A stretch of 50,370 nt of DNA from Rathayibacter sp. VKM Ac-2759 (GTDB lineage: Bacteria > Actinomycetota > Actinomycetes > Actinomycetales > Microbacteriaceae). The position numbers were made by a program, and so were the translations under genes. Under the pieces are notes generated by a model. The model searched no databases. It was given only the letters and a program-made list of their open reading frames with translations, and was not told the DNA's origin. Location: NCBI RefSeq assembly GCF_009834225.1, contig NZ_CP047178.1:1-50370 (forward strand). The letters are read 5' to 3'. Shown in pieces: positions 22,910 to 30,768 of this stretch (within the stretch, counting starts at the first letter, position 1; every line of letters starts with the position of its first letter).

Positions 22910-23256
22910 CGTGCTCCTTTGATCATCGGCAACAGGTCGTCGAGGGGGACACCGAGAGTCTCCGCTTGGTCGCGGAGCTCCTCGACGAGCGCACGCAGGC
23001 GCTCGAAGGAGGCGTTCCCGGATTGCAAGACCGTCGCTCCGCGGCCGCGCCGCAACTCGATGAGCCCGTCTTCCTGAAGGCGTGCGTAGGCCCGGAGGAC
23101 CGTGTGCATGTTGACGTCGACAGCGGCCGCGAGATCGCGGGCGGATGGCAACCGCTCCCCGCTCCCGAGCTCGCCCCGCGCGATCGCATGCCGGATCTGC
23201 GCGTCGATCTGCTCCGCGAGGGAACTCCTCGCGGCGGGATCGATCGTGATCAACAT
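22906..23256 (-). CDS. GntR-family regulator, YtrA type
   Basis: A 116-residue regulator with a GntR winged helix: LAEQIDAQIRHAIARGELGS, RLPSARDLAAAVDVNMHTVL, RAYARLQEDGLIELRRGRGA. The short C-terminal tail (about 45 residues, ending DDLLPMIKGAR) is the YtrA-subfamily dimerisation helix. It precedes and overlaps the DUF1648 gene. The start ATG directly abuts a perfect 19-bp operator that covers the -10 box, so the mRNA is probably leaderless and autoregulated. Confidence 0.9.
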   Translation of the reverse strand: MLITIDPAARSSLAEQIDAQIRHAIARGELGSGERLPSARDLAAAVDVNMHTVLRAYARLQEDGLIELRRGRGATVLQSGNASFERLRALVEELRDQAETLGVPLDDLLPMIKGAR

Positions 23257-23275
23257 GTTTGTATTCTATACAAAC
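23257..23275 (-). promoter_or_regulatory. GntR operator over a leaderless promoter
   Basis: GTTTGTAT-TCT-ATACAAAC is a perfect palindrome with 8-bp arms. On the minus strand it contains TAGAAT (23263-23268), six bases before the ATG at 23256. It is the likely binding site of the adjacent regulator: repressor bound here would cover the -10 box and the first transcribed base. Confidence 0.75.
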
Positions 23276-23781
23276 AACTAACTAAGCGAGGGCGAAGGGC
23301 GACTCGATGAGAACCGCGCGAACGGGCCTCCCGTCTTGTAGACCGCGCAGAAGCCCCGAGGAGGGACCCCTCCGAGAGAGCCCACCGTGCCCGCGTCGGC
23401 GGTGCAGGCGACCTCGATCAGCTGAATGTTCATGGTCGTCTGCACAAGTGCCGCGGCGTCGCGGAAAGTTGTGCAGGCGGCCGTGAGCAACGACAGCTGA
23501 TTTTCAGTGTCCGCACTCCTCTGCACGAGCGCGCTGCGCCGCGCGAATGCGCGGATGTAGATCGACGCTCAGCCGTCGACGTCGCGCTCTGCACCCGGTC
23601 GACGTCGTGACGTCGGCCGGCGCTGCGCGAGCGTCCGGATAGCGACCCCCATACGGACAGTCGAATCGGCCCTCCGGACCCTCGGGGCTCCGCCTTTGCG
23701 CTCGCGCCACGGACTAAATCGCAGGCCGCTTCCGCCGGGAGGGGGACGCGCAAGCCGGACCTTCGTTCATAGATTGAGGGC
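23276..23781. other. 506-base stretch without a convincing gene
   Basis: No open frame here has good coding character. A minus-strand frame at 23278-23526 is discussed as rejected. It contains scattered CTGCACAA-type motifs (23439-23447; inverted TTGTGCAG at 23469-23476; TCCTCTGCAC at 23517-23526) that echo the direct repeats at 20952-20988, and GC-rich short inverted repeats. It may be a decayed recombination or insertion junction. Confidence 0.35.
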
Positions 23782-23955
23782 ATGCCTGAGTTCATTGAGG
23801 ATTGCGACCTCTACGCCGCCATGTCCTATCCCGTCACCGTCTCCAATGGACGCCGCGTGATCCGCAAGCTCGCCGTCAAAGCGCGCATCAACACCGAGAC
23901 CGGGCAGATGGAGCTGTATGTGGACCCCTCCCAGCTGGACCAGCTGCAGAAGTAA
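23782..23955 (+). CDS. Small protein, 57 residues, unknown function
   Basis: Starts MPEFIEDCDLYAAMSYPVTV and ends SQLDQLQK, with KLAVKARINTETGQMELYVD between; the alternating pattern suggests a small beta-rich fold. TAGATT at 23770-23775 lies six bases before ATG 23782, consistent with a leaderless mRNA as in neighbours. Codon use is GC-rich at third positions, which supports coding. No family recognised. Confidence 0.5.
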   Translation: MPEFIEDCDLYAAMSYPVTVSNGRRVIRKLAVKARINTETGQMELYVDPSQLDQLQK

Positions 23956-24154
23956 GGGCATTAGGGGAGCTGTCCTTGAGCGGGCGGCTGCCTGCGTCTT
24001 CACAGACCTGCGCGACGCTCCGTTCTACACGACCACCGGCTTCATCGAAGCCGAGCCCTAGACAGACTTCCACCGGTCCCTTCGCGGTGTCGACGCAGCA
24101 CTCGGCCTCGACGCTTCCGGCCGTCGCATCCACATGGTGGCGACGCTGGACTGA
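23951..24154 (+). pseudogene. Possible decayed coding remnant with in-frame stop
   Basis: One frame reads through protein-like sequence (VFTDLRDAPFYTTTGFIEAEP), meets TAG at 24059-24061, and continues with TDFHRSLRGVDAALGLDASG to TGA 24152-24154. FYTTTGF recalls the end of a GNAT acetyltransferase, but there is no usable start and too little for a firm call. The rest of the 392-base gap (to 24347) shows nothing else. Confidence 0.25.
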
Positions 24155-24347
24155 ACTCCTTCGTGAAGTCCGGTGCCGGTCGCGCCACTAGCGACCGGTC
24201 AGCCATCCCCATGCGGGACAGCCTCACCCACCGCACGATCGTTAGCTCGGCGCCGTTTCGGCTCGACGGAGCGGCCTTCTGTAATAGAAGCGCCGTCAGC
24301 GCGTCAACCGGCCGGGGCCAATCCGACACTGATCGGATAATCGAGAT

Positions 24348-24545
24348 ATGTCGCGAAGTGCTCCGGTGTCGTTGGTCGAAGGTCAACACGTGCGTTTCGT
24401 CCGCTACCTCAATACCCGTGATGGGTGGATACATGAGGTTGTGCACGGGCGCCTCGAGCAGCGGACGGCGTCCGGCTGGCAGGTGCGCGTGGTCGATGAG
24501 GTCCGGGAGCTACCCGAGGCGGAGTGGTCGATCTACCGACCGTGA
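24348..24545 (+). CDS. Small hypothetical protein
   Basis: A 65-residue protein: SLVEGQHVRFVRYLNTRDGW then HGRLEQRTASGWQVRVVDEV, ending AEWSIYRP, an SH3-like beta pattern. GATAAT at 24336-24341 is six bases before ATG 24348, indicating a probable leaderless transcript. Function unknown. Confidence 0.5.
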   Translation: MSRSAPVSLVEGQHVRFVRYLNTRDGWIHEVVHGRLEQRTASGWQVRVVDEVRELPEAEWSIYRP

Positions 24546-24715
24546 CGATGTCGATCACGACTGGGTGGAGCGTTGTCAACCGTCGTTTCTTTCGCGAACT
24601 GCGGTCGTAGCGTCGGCGGCGCGAGTGCGATGGTCGGCCGTCTCGATGCACCGTCGCGATCCGGCTGCCGACGCGCTCGTCCCCACCATCCCGATCCCGA
24701 AGAGAAGGACTTCCC

Positions 24716-25546
24716 ATGATCGACAGCACTGCCATCGACAGCCTCGCCGGATCCACCGTCTACGGCGCGGACGGCGACAAGATCGGCTCGGTCGAGCAGG
24801 TCTACGTCGCCGACGACTCCGGCACCCCGGTCTGGGCGACCGTGCGCACCGGCCTCTTCGGCACCTCCGAGTCGTTCGTCCCGCTCGAGGGCGCCTCGTT
24901 CGACACCGACCGCCTGACGGTCGCCTACGACAAGTCCTTCGTCAAGGACGCCCCGCGCATCGACGCGGACGGCTCTCTGAACGCCGACGAGGAGGCCGAG
25001 CTCTACCGCTACTACAACCTCAGCGGCGCGGCCGCGGCCCCCGAGACCGACAACGTGGACAGCGCCGCCGGCTTCGATGCAGCGGCCGCCGGCACCGGCA
25101 CCACCACCGGCGTCGACACCTCCGTCGGCCACGACACCTCGGGTCCGACCACGGACGACGCGATGACCCGCTCCGAGGAGCAGCTGCACGTCGGCACCGA
25201 GCGCGTCGAGGCGGGCCGCGCCCGCCTGCGCAAGCACATCGTCACCGAGCAGCAGAGCGTCACGGTGCCGGTCACCCACGACGAGGTGCGGGTGGTCCGC
25301 GAGCCGATCACCGACGCGAACATCGGCGACGCGACCGCCGGCCCCGAGCTCAGCGAGGAGGAGCACGAGGTGATCCTCGGCGAGGACCGCGTCGTCGCCG
25401 CCAAGGAGACCGTCCCCGTCGAGCGCGTGTCGCTGGGCACCGAGACGGTCACCGAGCAGCAGCAGGTCACCGAGGACGTCCGGCACGAGGAGATCGAGGT
25501 CGAGGACGACGGCGTCACCCCGCGCCGCGACCGCGACGGCCTCTGA
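24716..25546 (+). CDS. PRC-barrel and DUF2382 stress-type protein
   Basis: A 276-residue soluble protein. Residues 1-85 form a PRC barrel (STVYGADGDKIGSVEQVYVA, then TGLFGTSESFVPLEG). After an Ala/Thr-rich linker the C-terminal 110 residues are a DUF2382 domain: SEEQLHVGTERVEAGRARLR, HIVTEQQSVTVPVTHDEVRV and a repeat VPVERVSLGTETVTEQQQV. This pairing is widespread in Actinobacteria and Deinococci and linked to stress, though the mechanism is unclear. AGAAGGA before ATG 24716 sets the start. A hairpin terminator follows, but the BrkB and second DUF2382 genes downstream probably belong to the same functional group. Confidence 0.85.
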   Translation: MIDSTAIDSLAGSTVYGADGDKIGSVEQVYVADDSGTPVWATVRTGLFGTSESFVPLEGASFDTDRLTVAYDKSFVKDAPRIDADGSLNADEEAELYRYYNLSGAAAAPETDNVDSAAGFDAAAAGTGTTTGVDTSVGHDTSGPTTDDAMTRSEEQLHVGTERVEAGRARLRKHIVTEQQSVTVPVTHDEVRVVREPITDANIGDATAGPELSEEEHEVILGEDRVVAAKETVPVERVSLGTETVTEQQQVTEDVRHEEIEVEDDGVTPRRDRDGL

Positions 25547-25554
25547 TCCACCCC

Positions 25555-25591
25555 GCCGGCAGCGGGAGGCTCAGCGCCCCCTGCTGCCGGC
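25555..25591 (+). terminator. Hairpin terminator after the PRC-DUF2382 gene
   Basis: GCCGGCAG (25555-25562) pairs with CTGCCGGC (25584-25591); inner GGG/CCC pairs can extend it. It is followed by ACCCCCTTTCCTT, a pyrimidine-rich tail, and lies nine bases after the stop. Confidence 0.65.
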
Positions 25592-25643
25592 ACCCCCTTT
25601 CCTTCCCCCCAGCGCTTCCCGCGTGAGCAGATCGAGGACGACC

Positions 25644-26699
25644 GTGGCCCAGACCAGCACCGAGCGCGACCGCACCGCACCGGACCCTGACGACACCCGC
25701 AAGCCCGACGATCCCACGGACGTCACCCAGCGCTCCTGGGGCTACGTCCTGAAGAAGACGCTCCGCGAGTTCGGCGCCGACCAGTGCACGGACATCGCCG
25801 CCGGCCTCACCTACTACGCCGTCCTCGCGCTCTTCCCAGGGCTGCTCGCGATCGTCTCGATCCTCGGCCTCTTCGGTCAGGCCGAGACGACGACCTCGAC
25901 GGTCCTCGATCTGCTCGGCGGCTTCGTCTCCGCCGACGTGCTGGACACGATCCGCGGACCCCTGCAGGAGCTCACCTCCACCCCCGCCGCGGGCCTGGCC
26001 TTCCTCACCGGTGTCCTCGGTGCGCTGTGGTCCGCCTCCGGCTACGTCGGCGCGTTCGGCCGCGGGATGAACCGCGTCTACGAGATCGACGAGGGCCGCC
26101 CGATCTGGAAGCTGCGCCCCACGATGCTCGGCGTCACCCTGGTGACCGTCGTCCTCCTCGTGGTCGCCGGCCTGATCCTCGTGCTCAGCGGTCCGATCGC
26201 GCAGACCATCGGCGACGCGATCGGCCTGGGCGACGTCGCCCTGACCGTGTGGAGCATCGTCAAGTGGCCGGTGCTGATCGCGATCATGGTCGTCATCGTC
26301 GCCGTCCTCTACCACTGGTCGCCCAACGTGCGGCAGCCGAAGTTCCGCTGGACCAGCCTCGGCTCGATCCTCGCCCTCGTCGTCTGGGCCCTCGCCTCCA
26401 TCGGCTTCGCGTTCTACGTCGCCAACTTCAGCAACTACAACAAGACCTACGGCGCGCTCGGCGGCGTCATCGTCTTCCTCCTCTGGCTCTGGATCACCAA
26501 CCTCGCCCTGCTCTTCGGAGCGGAGTTCGACGCCGAGCTCGAGCGCGGCCGCCAGCTCCAGGCCGGCATCAAGGCTGAAGAGCACATCCAGCTCCCACCG
26601 CGCGACACCCGCCAGAGCGAGAAGAAGGCGAAGAAGCACGCCGAGGACGTCCAGGACGGTCGCGAGCTCCGCGAGACCGCCGGACATCCCGACCGATGA
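25644..26699 (+). CDS. YihY/BrkB-family inner-membrane protein
   Basis: A 351-residue membrane protein with a charged N-terminus, then VLKKTLREFGADQCTDIAAG and LTYYAVLALFPGLLAIVSIL, the BrkB/YihY signature, and about six transmembrane helices, including YGALGGVIVFLLWLWITNLA and the conserved LFGAEFDAELERGRQL near the end. The cytoplasmic tail is charged. Members were once called ribonuclease BN or Brk virulence factors; the true role is unknown, possibly transport. GAGG before GTG 25644 supports this start over GTG 25623. The stop overlaps the next gene (ATGA). Confidence 0.88.
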   Translation: MAQTSTERDRTAPDPDDTRKPDDPTDVTQRSWGYVLKKTLREFGADQCTDIAAGLTYYAVLALFPGLLAIVSILGLFGQAETTTSTVLDLLGGFVSADVLDTIRGPLQELTSTPAAGLAFLTGVLGALWSASGYVGAFGRGMNRVYEIDEGRPIWKLRPTMLGVTLVTVVLLVVAGLILVLSGPIAQTIGDAIGLGDVALTVWSIVKWPVLIAIMVVIVAVLYHWSPNVRQPKFRWTSLGSILALVVWALASIGFAFYVANFSNYNKTYGALGGVIVFLLWLWITNLALLFGAEFDAELERGRQLQAGIKAEEHIQLPPRDTRQSEKKAKKHAEDVQDGRELRETAGHPDR

Positions 26700-27094
26700 G
26701 CGACCCCGGACCCCGGACCGCCGGAGAGGAGCCGATCACCGTCGTCCGCTCCGAGGAGCGCCTCGACGTCACGACAGTCTGGACCCCGACGGAGCGCCTG
26801 CGTGTCCGGAAGGTGATCGTCACTGAGGAGCGGACCATCACCGTCACGCTGCGCCGCGAGGAGCTCGTGATCGAACGAGAAGCGCTCGAGACCCTTCCGG
26901 ACGGCGCCGATCTCGGGTCCCAGGAGTCGGCGCCGGAGCCGATCACTCTCGTCCTGCACGCCGAGGAACCGGTCCTCACCACGCGGGTGATCCCCGTCGA
27001 GCGCGTGCACGTCATGATCGACCGCATCGTCGCGATGCAGTCCGCCACCGAGGAGGTGCGGAAGGAGCGCGTCGACATCCAAACCGCGCCGTAG
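26696..27094 (+). CDS. Stand-alone DUF2382-like protein
   Basis: A 132-residue protein translationally coupled to the BrkB gene. It holds two repeats of the DUF2382 type: EPITVVRSEERLDVTTVWTP ... VRKVIVTEERTITVTLRREE, then PITLVLHAEEPVLTTRVIPV ... VRKERVDIQ. It thus duplicates the C-terminal domain of the 24716 product; the two may interact. No catalytic motif. Confidence 0.7.
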   Translation: MSDPGPRTAGEEPITVVRSEERLDVTTVWTPTERLRVRKVIVTEERTITVTLRREELVIEREALETLPDGADLGSQESAPEPITLVLHAEEPVLTTRVIPVERVHVMIDRIVAMQSATEEVRKERVDIQTAP

Positions 27095-27197
27095 CTCCTC
27101 GGTAACGTCCTCTGAGCGTGCAGTCGTTCTCTGCCCGGAACGAAGGCGCCACGCAACCCTCTTGAGGGCCTCGAAGCTCGGAAGGGAACGTAGTCGC

Positions 27198-27581
27198 ATG
27201 AGAAAGCTGCACTACTCAAGCGGACATCTGCTCGTGGGAGACCTCACCTGCAAGGCGGTCCTGCGCTACGCCAGAGCCCTCGCCGACGTCGGGAAATCAG
27301 ATGTCATCTCCGTCCCGGTCCTGACCGAGGGTGGCGGGCGCGTGGACGCCCATCTGCTGATCGGTCCGGCGAGCCAGCTCTGGTCGGTGCCGATCGACAG
27401 CAGCGAGGTCGAGGAACCGGACGACGCGGAGGCGATCGCGCACATCGAGCAGGAGACACGCCGCATGCAGCCCGCGCGGCCCTCCTGGAACGAGGAGATG
27501 ACCGACATCCCGCCACTCGACTTCCTGGACTACGCGGACACCGCGGACTTGGAAGCAGCCCAGCAAAACCCCTTCGGCTGA
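27198..27581 (+). CDS. Small protein of a three-member local paralogous family (A)
   Basis: A 127-residue acidic protein. The N-terminal 65 residues (HYSSGHLLVGDLTCKAVLRY, VISVPVLTEGGGRVDAHLLI, WSVPID) share a pattern with the products at 27754 and 29609: short strand, helix with AVLRYARAL/AVIDYSSAL, then a V-x-V-P strand and a V-x-A-H-[LV]-L strand. The C-terminus is acidic. GGAAGGGA before ATG 27198 sets the start. Function unknown; I recall such genes mainly in Microbacteriaceae. Confidence 0.6.
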   Translation: MRKLHYSSGHLLVGDLTCKAVLRYARALADVGKSDVISVPVLTEGGGRVDAHLLIGPASQLWSVPIDSSEVEEPDDAEAIAHIEQETRRMQPARPSWNEEMTDIPPLDFLDYADTADLEAAQQNPFG

Positions 27582-27631
27582 CGCGGACCCGATCGAACAC
27601 CGTCGGCCGGAGAGCGTCGACCCCTGCTCGA

Positions 27632-27650
27632 CGCGACGAGCATCGTCGCG
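27632..27650 (+). terminator. 8-bp perfect hairpin
   Basis: CGCGACGA-GCA-TCGTCGCG, 50 bases after the 27581 stop, is a likely terminator for that gene. Confidence 0.5.
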
Positions 27651-27753
27651 GCGATTCCCTATCAGAATGCAGCGTCGGCCGTTGACTCCAACGGTCGCAT
27701 CGCGCTTCGGACACCTTTCAGCGGCAGCGGTGGCGAACTGCGAAAATCGGTGG

Positions 27754-28041
27754 ATGCAGCAGATGACTCATGCGTCCGCGACGTTCACGACGACCGATGA
27801 GGTGTGCGCGGCCCTCCTCGCTTTCGTCGGGTCGATCGACGCCGGTGGCCCTTCGGAGTCGGTCGCCGTTCCTGCGCTGCGCGTGGACGGGCAGGCCATG
27901 AAGGTGCGGATGACGTTGAACGCCGACAGCGCATTCGTTGTCGTTCCTGTCGACGCCGACCCGCAGGACGAGAACGCCCTCGCGGCGGCGTCAGCGTTGG
28001 CAGTGGACGAGCTGCGAGGGCGAACCGAGAACCATCGGTAG
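27754..28041 (+). CDS. Small protein of the local paralogous family (B)
   Basis: A 95-residue protein: FTTTDEVCAALLAFVGSIDA, SVAVPALRVDGQAMKVRMTL, AFVVVPVDADPQDE, and a helical C-terminus. The order helix, VAVP strand, V-x-M-x-L strand, V-V-P-V strand parallels the 27198 and 29609 products, so all three are probably diverged duplicates. The start is uncertain; ATG 27754 or 27763 both lack a clear ribosome-binding site. Confidence 0.55.
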   Translation: MQQMTHASATFTTTDEVCAALLAFVGSIDAGGPSESVAVPALRVDGQAMKVRMTLNADSAFVVVPVDADPQDENALAAASALAVDELRGRTENHR

Positions 28042-28166
28042 GACTGCAGAGCGGTGCTCCGCGACGGGGCAGATCGGCTGCCGCTGAGGGAGGTCAACCC
28101 TCGACTCCCTGTTGGGCGTGGCGCCTAGCCTCGAGGGGTACGGAGTTCCTTCGCTCCGGCCCCAGT

Positions 28167-28206
28167 GCTCCCGGCTCGGATGAGGCTCGACCCCCGAGCC
28201 GGGAGC
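28167..28206. terminator. 13-bp perfect hairpin between convergent genes
   Basis: GCTCCCGGCTCGG (28167-28179) pairs exactly with CCGAGCCGGGAGC (28194-28206) around a 14-base loop. It separates the rightward 27754 gene from the leftward 28232 gene and should stop transcription from both sides. Confidence 0.75.
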
Positions 28207-28231
28207 AGGAGCCGCCTCGCTGGGCCGCTGC

Positions 28232-28549
28232 TCAGACGGGCGGAGTCCGGTCGAGCTCGGCCTCGGCCAGGATGACCAGGCCGCGGTCGCTGTGCGAAGT
28301 CTCCAGCATCGCGAGGACCCAGGCCTTGTTGATGACGGGCGGGCGGCTGCCGGCGAACTGGAACTGCAGCGGGATCGACGGGGCGATCCACAGCGAAGCG
28401 CGACCGGAGCCGTGATCGACGGAGATCGGCCAGGACAGCAGGAAGCTCTCCTGGCGGCGCAGCTTCGCGGTGAGCGCGAGCTTCACGTGCGCCAGGGTGC
28501 GGTCGTCCATGTCGTACACGGTGCCCGGGCCGTAGATCAGTTGTCCCAC
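28232..28549 (-). CDS. DUF7882-like small protein (copy 1)
   Basis: A 105-residue protein: GQLIYGPGTVYDMDDRTLAH, VKLALTAKLRRQESFLLSW, GSGRASLWIAPSIPLQFQF and PVINKAWVLAMLETSHSDRG. The same pattern recurs at 30244-30576. It is a family I know from Microbacteriaceae, often mislabelled as DNA ligase and lately as DUF7882; the DUF number is from memory. No nuclease or ligase motif is present. GGGAGG before GTG 28549 sets the start. Confidence 0.65.
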   Translation of the reverse strand: MGQLIYGPGTVYDMDDRTLAHVKLALTAKLRRQESFLLSWPISVDHGSGRASLWIAPSIPLQFQFAGSRPPVINKAWVLAMLETSHSDRGLVILAEAELDRTPPV

Positions 28550-28716
28550 GGGTGAAGCCTCCCACAGCCGTTAGACGACAACCGTCGGCGGGTCAACCGT
28601 GTCCATGGAGCCCCCTTCCCGCGCATAACGGGCGGAGCCTACGGCCGAGTGCGAATTCGAGGAACCACCCAAGGCCTCTTCGTCGCGGGGAGGTCCGGGG
28701 GCCGTAGGGTCCTGGC

Positions 28717-29427
28717 ATGGCCGGTTCTGTCCGCGAGGTGCGTCTCGCTGAGGTGTTCGTCGCTCTCGCGCGATCGCTCGAGCCCGACCACGACGTCATC
28801 GACACAATGGACGTCCTCGTCCAGGCCGCGACGCAGTTCACGTCCGCCGCCGACGCGGGCATCGTCCTCGCCGACGAGGACGGGACGCTGCACGTGCTGG
28901 CGTCCACGAGTGAGCGGGCGTCCGACGTCGAGGAGGAGCAGCTCGGCGTGCGCGAGGGACCGTGCCTGGAGTCCTACCGCACCGGCGAGCCCGTCGATCT
29001 CCCGGACCTCGCGGACACCGACCGATGGCCGGCATTCACCCACGTCGCCCTGGAACAAGGCTTCCGCTCCGCGCACGCCACTCCCCTACGCCTGGGCAGC
29101 CGCACGCTCGGCGCCCTGAACGTCTTCTCCGAAAACTACGGGTCCCTCAGCGCCGGAGAGATCGCGCTCCTGCAGGCGTTCACCGACGTCGCGGCCCTCG
29201 CGCTCGTGCACAGCGAGAACCTCCAGCAGCAGAACGACCTCGCCGCCCAGCTGCGGCACGCCCTCGACTCGCGCGTGCTCATCGAGCAAGCCAAGGGCGT
29301 CATCGCCGAGCGCAACAGCATCAGCATCGACCGCGCCTTCGCCCTCATCCGCGCTCACGCCCGCGCGAACAGCGCCCGTCTCCACGACGTCGCCCACCGC
29401 ATCGTCACCACCACGACCAGCCTCTGA
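28717..29427 (+). CDS. GAF-ANTAR RNA-binding antiterminator
   Basis: A 236-residue protein. Residues 10-165 form a GAF sensor domain (TSAADAGIVLADEDGTLHVL, LGVREGPCLESYRTGEPVDL, RTLGALNVFSENYGSLSAGE). The last 60 are an ANTAR domain, LDSRVLIEQAKGVIAERNSI then AFALIRAHARANSARLHDVA, which binds paired hairpins in nascent RNA to prevent termination. Such stand-alone GAF-ANTAR proteins are typical of Actinobacteria. TAGGGT at 28705-28710 lies six bases before ATG 28717, suggesting a leaderless mRNA. Targets unknown. Confidence 0.9.
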   Translation: MAGSVREVRLAEVFVALARSLEPDHDVIDTMDVLVQAATQFTSAADAGIVLADEDGTLHVLASTSERASDVEEEQLGVREGPCLESYRTGEPVDLPDLADTDRWPAFTHVALEQGFRSAHATPLRLGSRTLGALNVFSENYGSLSAGEIALLQAFTDVAALALVHSENLQQQNDLAAQLRHALDSRVLIEQAKGVIAERNSISIDRAFALIRAHARANSARLHDVAHRIVTTTTSL

Positions 29428-29608
29428 CCCTCGGCCCGTCCCGGCGGATATCGGCCGGCCCCTCGTCAGCCGTCCTTCCCTTCGGTCGCGTCAGTGACCG
29501 AAGGAGCGCAACCCCCTCGCTCCACCGACGGGCTCGACGTAGCGTCTATTACGCCGCATCCCGGTCCCTGGTGTCGGAACACTTCCCGTGCTCGGACTAG
29601 AGGATCTG

Positions 29609-29977
29609 ATGAACACCTTTCTCTACGCCGGTATCGCCGCCCTCATCGAGGACGCGACCGCCACTGCCGTCATCGACTACTCCAGCGCCCTCGCCCGGCA
29701 GGGGCGGGTCGACACGGTCACGCTCCTGGATCACGCCTCGCCGGCGGAGCAGGCCCACGTGCTCGTGACACTCGGCGCAGGAGTCCCCCTCGCCGTGCGA
29801 AGCGCAGCGGATTCCTCGCTGGCCACGACGAGCGAGGATCTTCGGCAGCGGCTGGACGCTTTGCGCGCGCCGGCCGTCGCGCCGTCGGACACCGATCCCC
29901 GGATCATCGACGATCGGGACATCGACTTCTCCTGGCTCGACATCGAGCCCACTGGCACGAGTCACTCCGACGACTGA
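29609..29977 (+). CDS. Small protein of the local paralogous family (C)
   Basis: A 122-residue acidic protein: FLYAGIAALIEDATATAVID, YSSALARQGRVDTVTLLDHA, AHVLVTLGAGVPLAV, with an Asp-rich C-terminus (IIDDRDIDFSWLDIEPTG). It shares layout, and the final D-[FI]-x-[FW]-L-D motif, with the 27198 product (PLDFLDYAD). AGAGGA five bases before ATG 29609 supports this start over GTG 29588. Function unknown. Confidence 0.6.
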   Translation: MNTFLYAGIAALIEDATATAVIDYSSALARQGRVDTVTLLDHASPAEQAHVLVTLGAGVPLAVRSAADSSLATTSEDLRQRLDALRAPAVAPSDTDPRIIDDRDIDFSWLDIEPTGTSHSDD

Positions 29978-30007
29978 ACCGTGCTCGACAGAGAAGGGAG
30001 CCGCAGG

Positions 30008-30247
30008 TCAGTCGGTCTCGTCCTCGTCGCGGTTCTGGGTGTCGAAGTCGTTGGTGATGATCGTGAGCGCCGTGTACGGGGTGATGAGGATCTGAGCCGT
30101 GTTCGCCCGACCCTCCCCGTAGTTGACGGTGAGCCACTGCGGGGTCGGAGCAGCAAGAGCTGCGTCGACCTCCGCACGGAACTCCTCGACAGTGCGATTG
30201 CTGACGGTGTGCGCGACGCCGTTGTAGATCAGGTCGATGCGCTTCAC
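30008..30247 (-). CDS. Small protein coupled to DUF7882-like copy 2
   Basis: A 79-residue protein from GTG 30247, overlapping the stop of the upstream gene (GTGA). Begins VKRIDLIYNGVAHTVSNRTV and has WLTVNYGEGRANTAQILITP, a strand-helix-strand pattern ending in an acidic tail. It probably works with the 30244-30576 product. No recognised family. Confidence 0.6.
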   Translation of the reverse strand: MKRIDLIYNGVAHTVSNRTVEEFRAEVDAALAAPTPQWLTVNYGEGRANTAQILITPYTALTIITNDFDTQNRDEDETD

Positions 30248-30576
30248 AGGTGCTCTCCCTGCGCGGACGGGCGGACGGACTCCGTGGGCTCGGGAGTCAC
30301 GTAGAGGCCGCCGGCGGAGTTCGCGAGATCGGTGAGCGCGCCGATCCACGCCGGGTTGATGCGGGGCATGCGTCCGCCGAAGTACTTGTAGCGCAGGGCG
30401 TGGGAGGGGTGCAGCCAGATGGCGCTGCGGCCATCGCCCATGCTGTGGTCGTCGCGCCAGCTGAGCAGGAACGACTCGTTGCGGCGCAGCTTCGCGGTGA
30501 TCACGATCTGCAGATGAGCGAGAACGCGGTCCTCGAAGTCGATCTCGACCGTTCCGTCGTAGTGCAGTTTCCCCAT
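30244..30576 (-). CDS. DUF7882-like small protein (copy 2)
   Basis: A 110-residue paralogue of the 28232 product. Aligned by eye: GKLHYDGTVEIDFEDRVLAH with GQLIYGPGTVYDMDDRTLAH, ITAKLRRNESFLLSW with LTAKLRRQESFLLSW, and RSAIWLHPSHALRYKYFG with RASLWIAPSIPLQFQFAG. The shared core is AKLRR-x-ESFLLSW. GGAGA before ATG 30576 sets the start. Function unknown. Confidence 0.65.
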   Translation of the reverse strand: MGKLHYDGTVEIDFEDRVLAHLQIVITAKLRRNESFLLSWRDDHSMGDGRSAIWLHPSHALRYKYFGGRMPRINPAWIGALTDLANSAGGLYVTPEPTESVRPSAQGEHL

Positions 30577-30768
30577 CGGCGTCTCCAGCCCTCGTCATCG
30601 GTGGCAGGCGCGCCTTCCCACTGCATCCTCCCGTCCGGTCGAGTGACCATTTCGGGGGAAAGAGAATTGCCGGAACTCCTGGTAACCACTCGTGCGGACC
30701 ACGGTAGTTGCAGTGGCCCGCAGTTGCCATCGCCCCCTTAGACCCGCTCTGTACGGGCAGGCGAAGCC

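Noticed and set aside
23278..23526. 82-codon minus-strand frame
   Set aside because: It has a partly protein-like middle, but no ribosome-binding site, ends in Ser/Pro/Arg low complexity, and no family could be named; left as non-coding stretch.
28232..30576. ATP-dependent DNA ligase
   Set aside because: The relatives are often so labelled, but the proteins are about 105 residues long and lack the K-x-D-G ligase motif.
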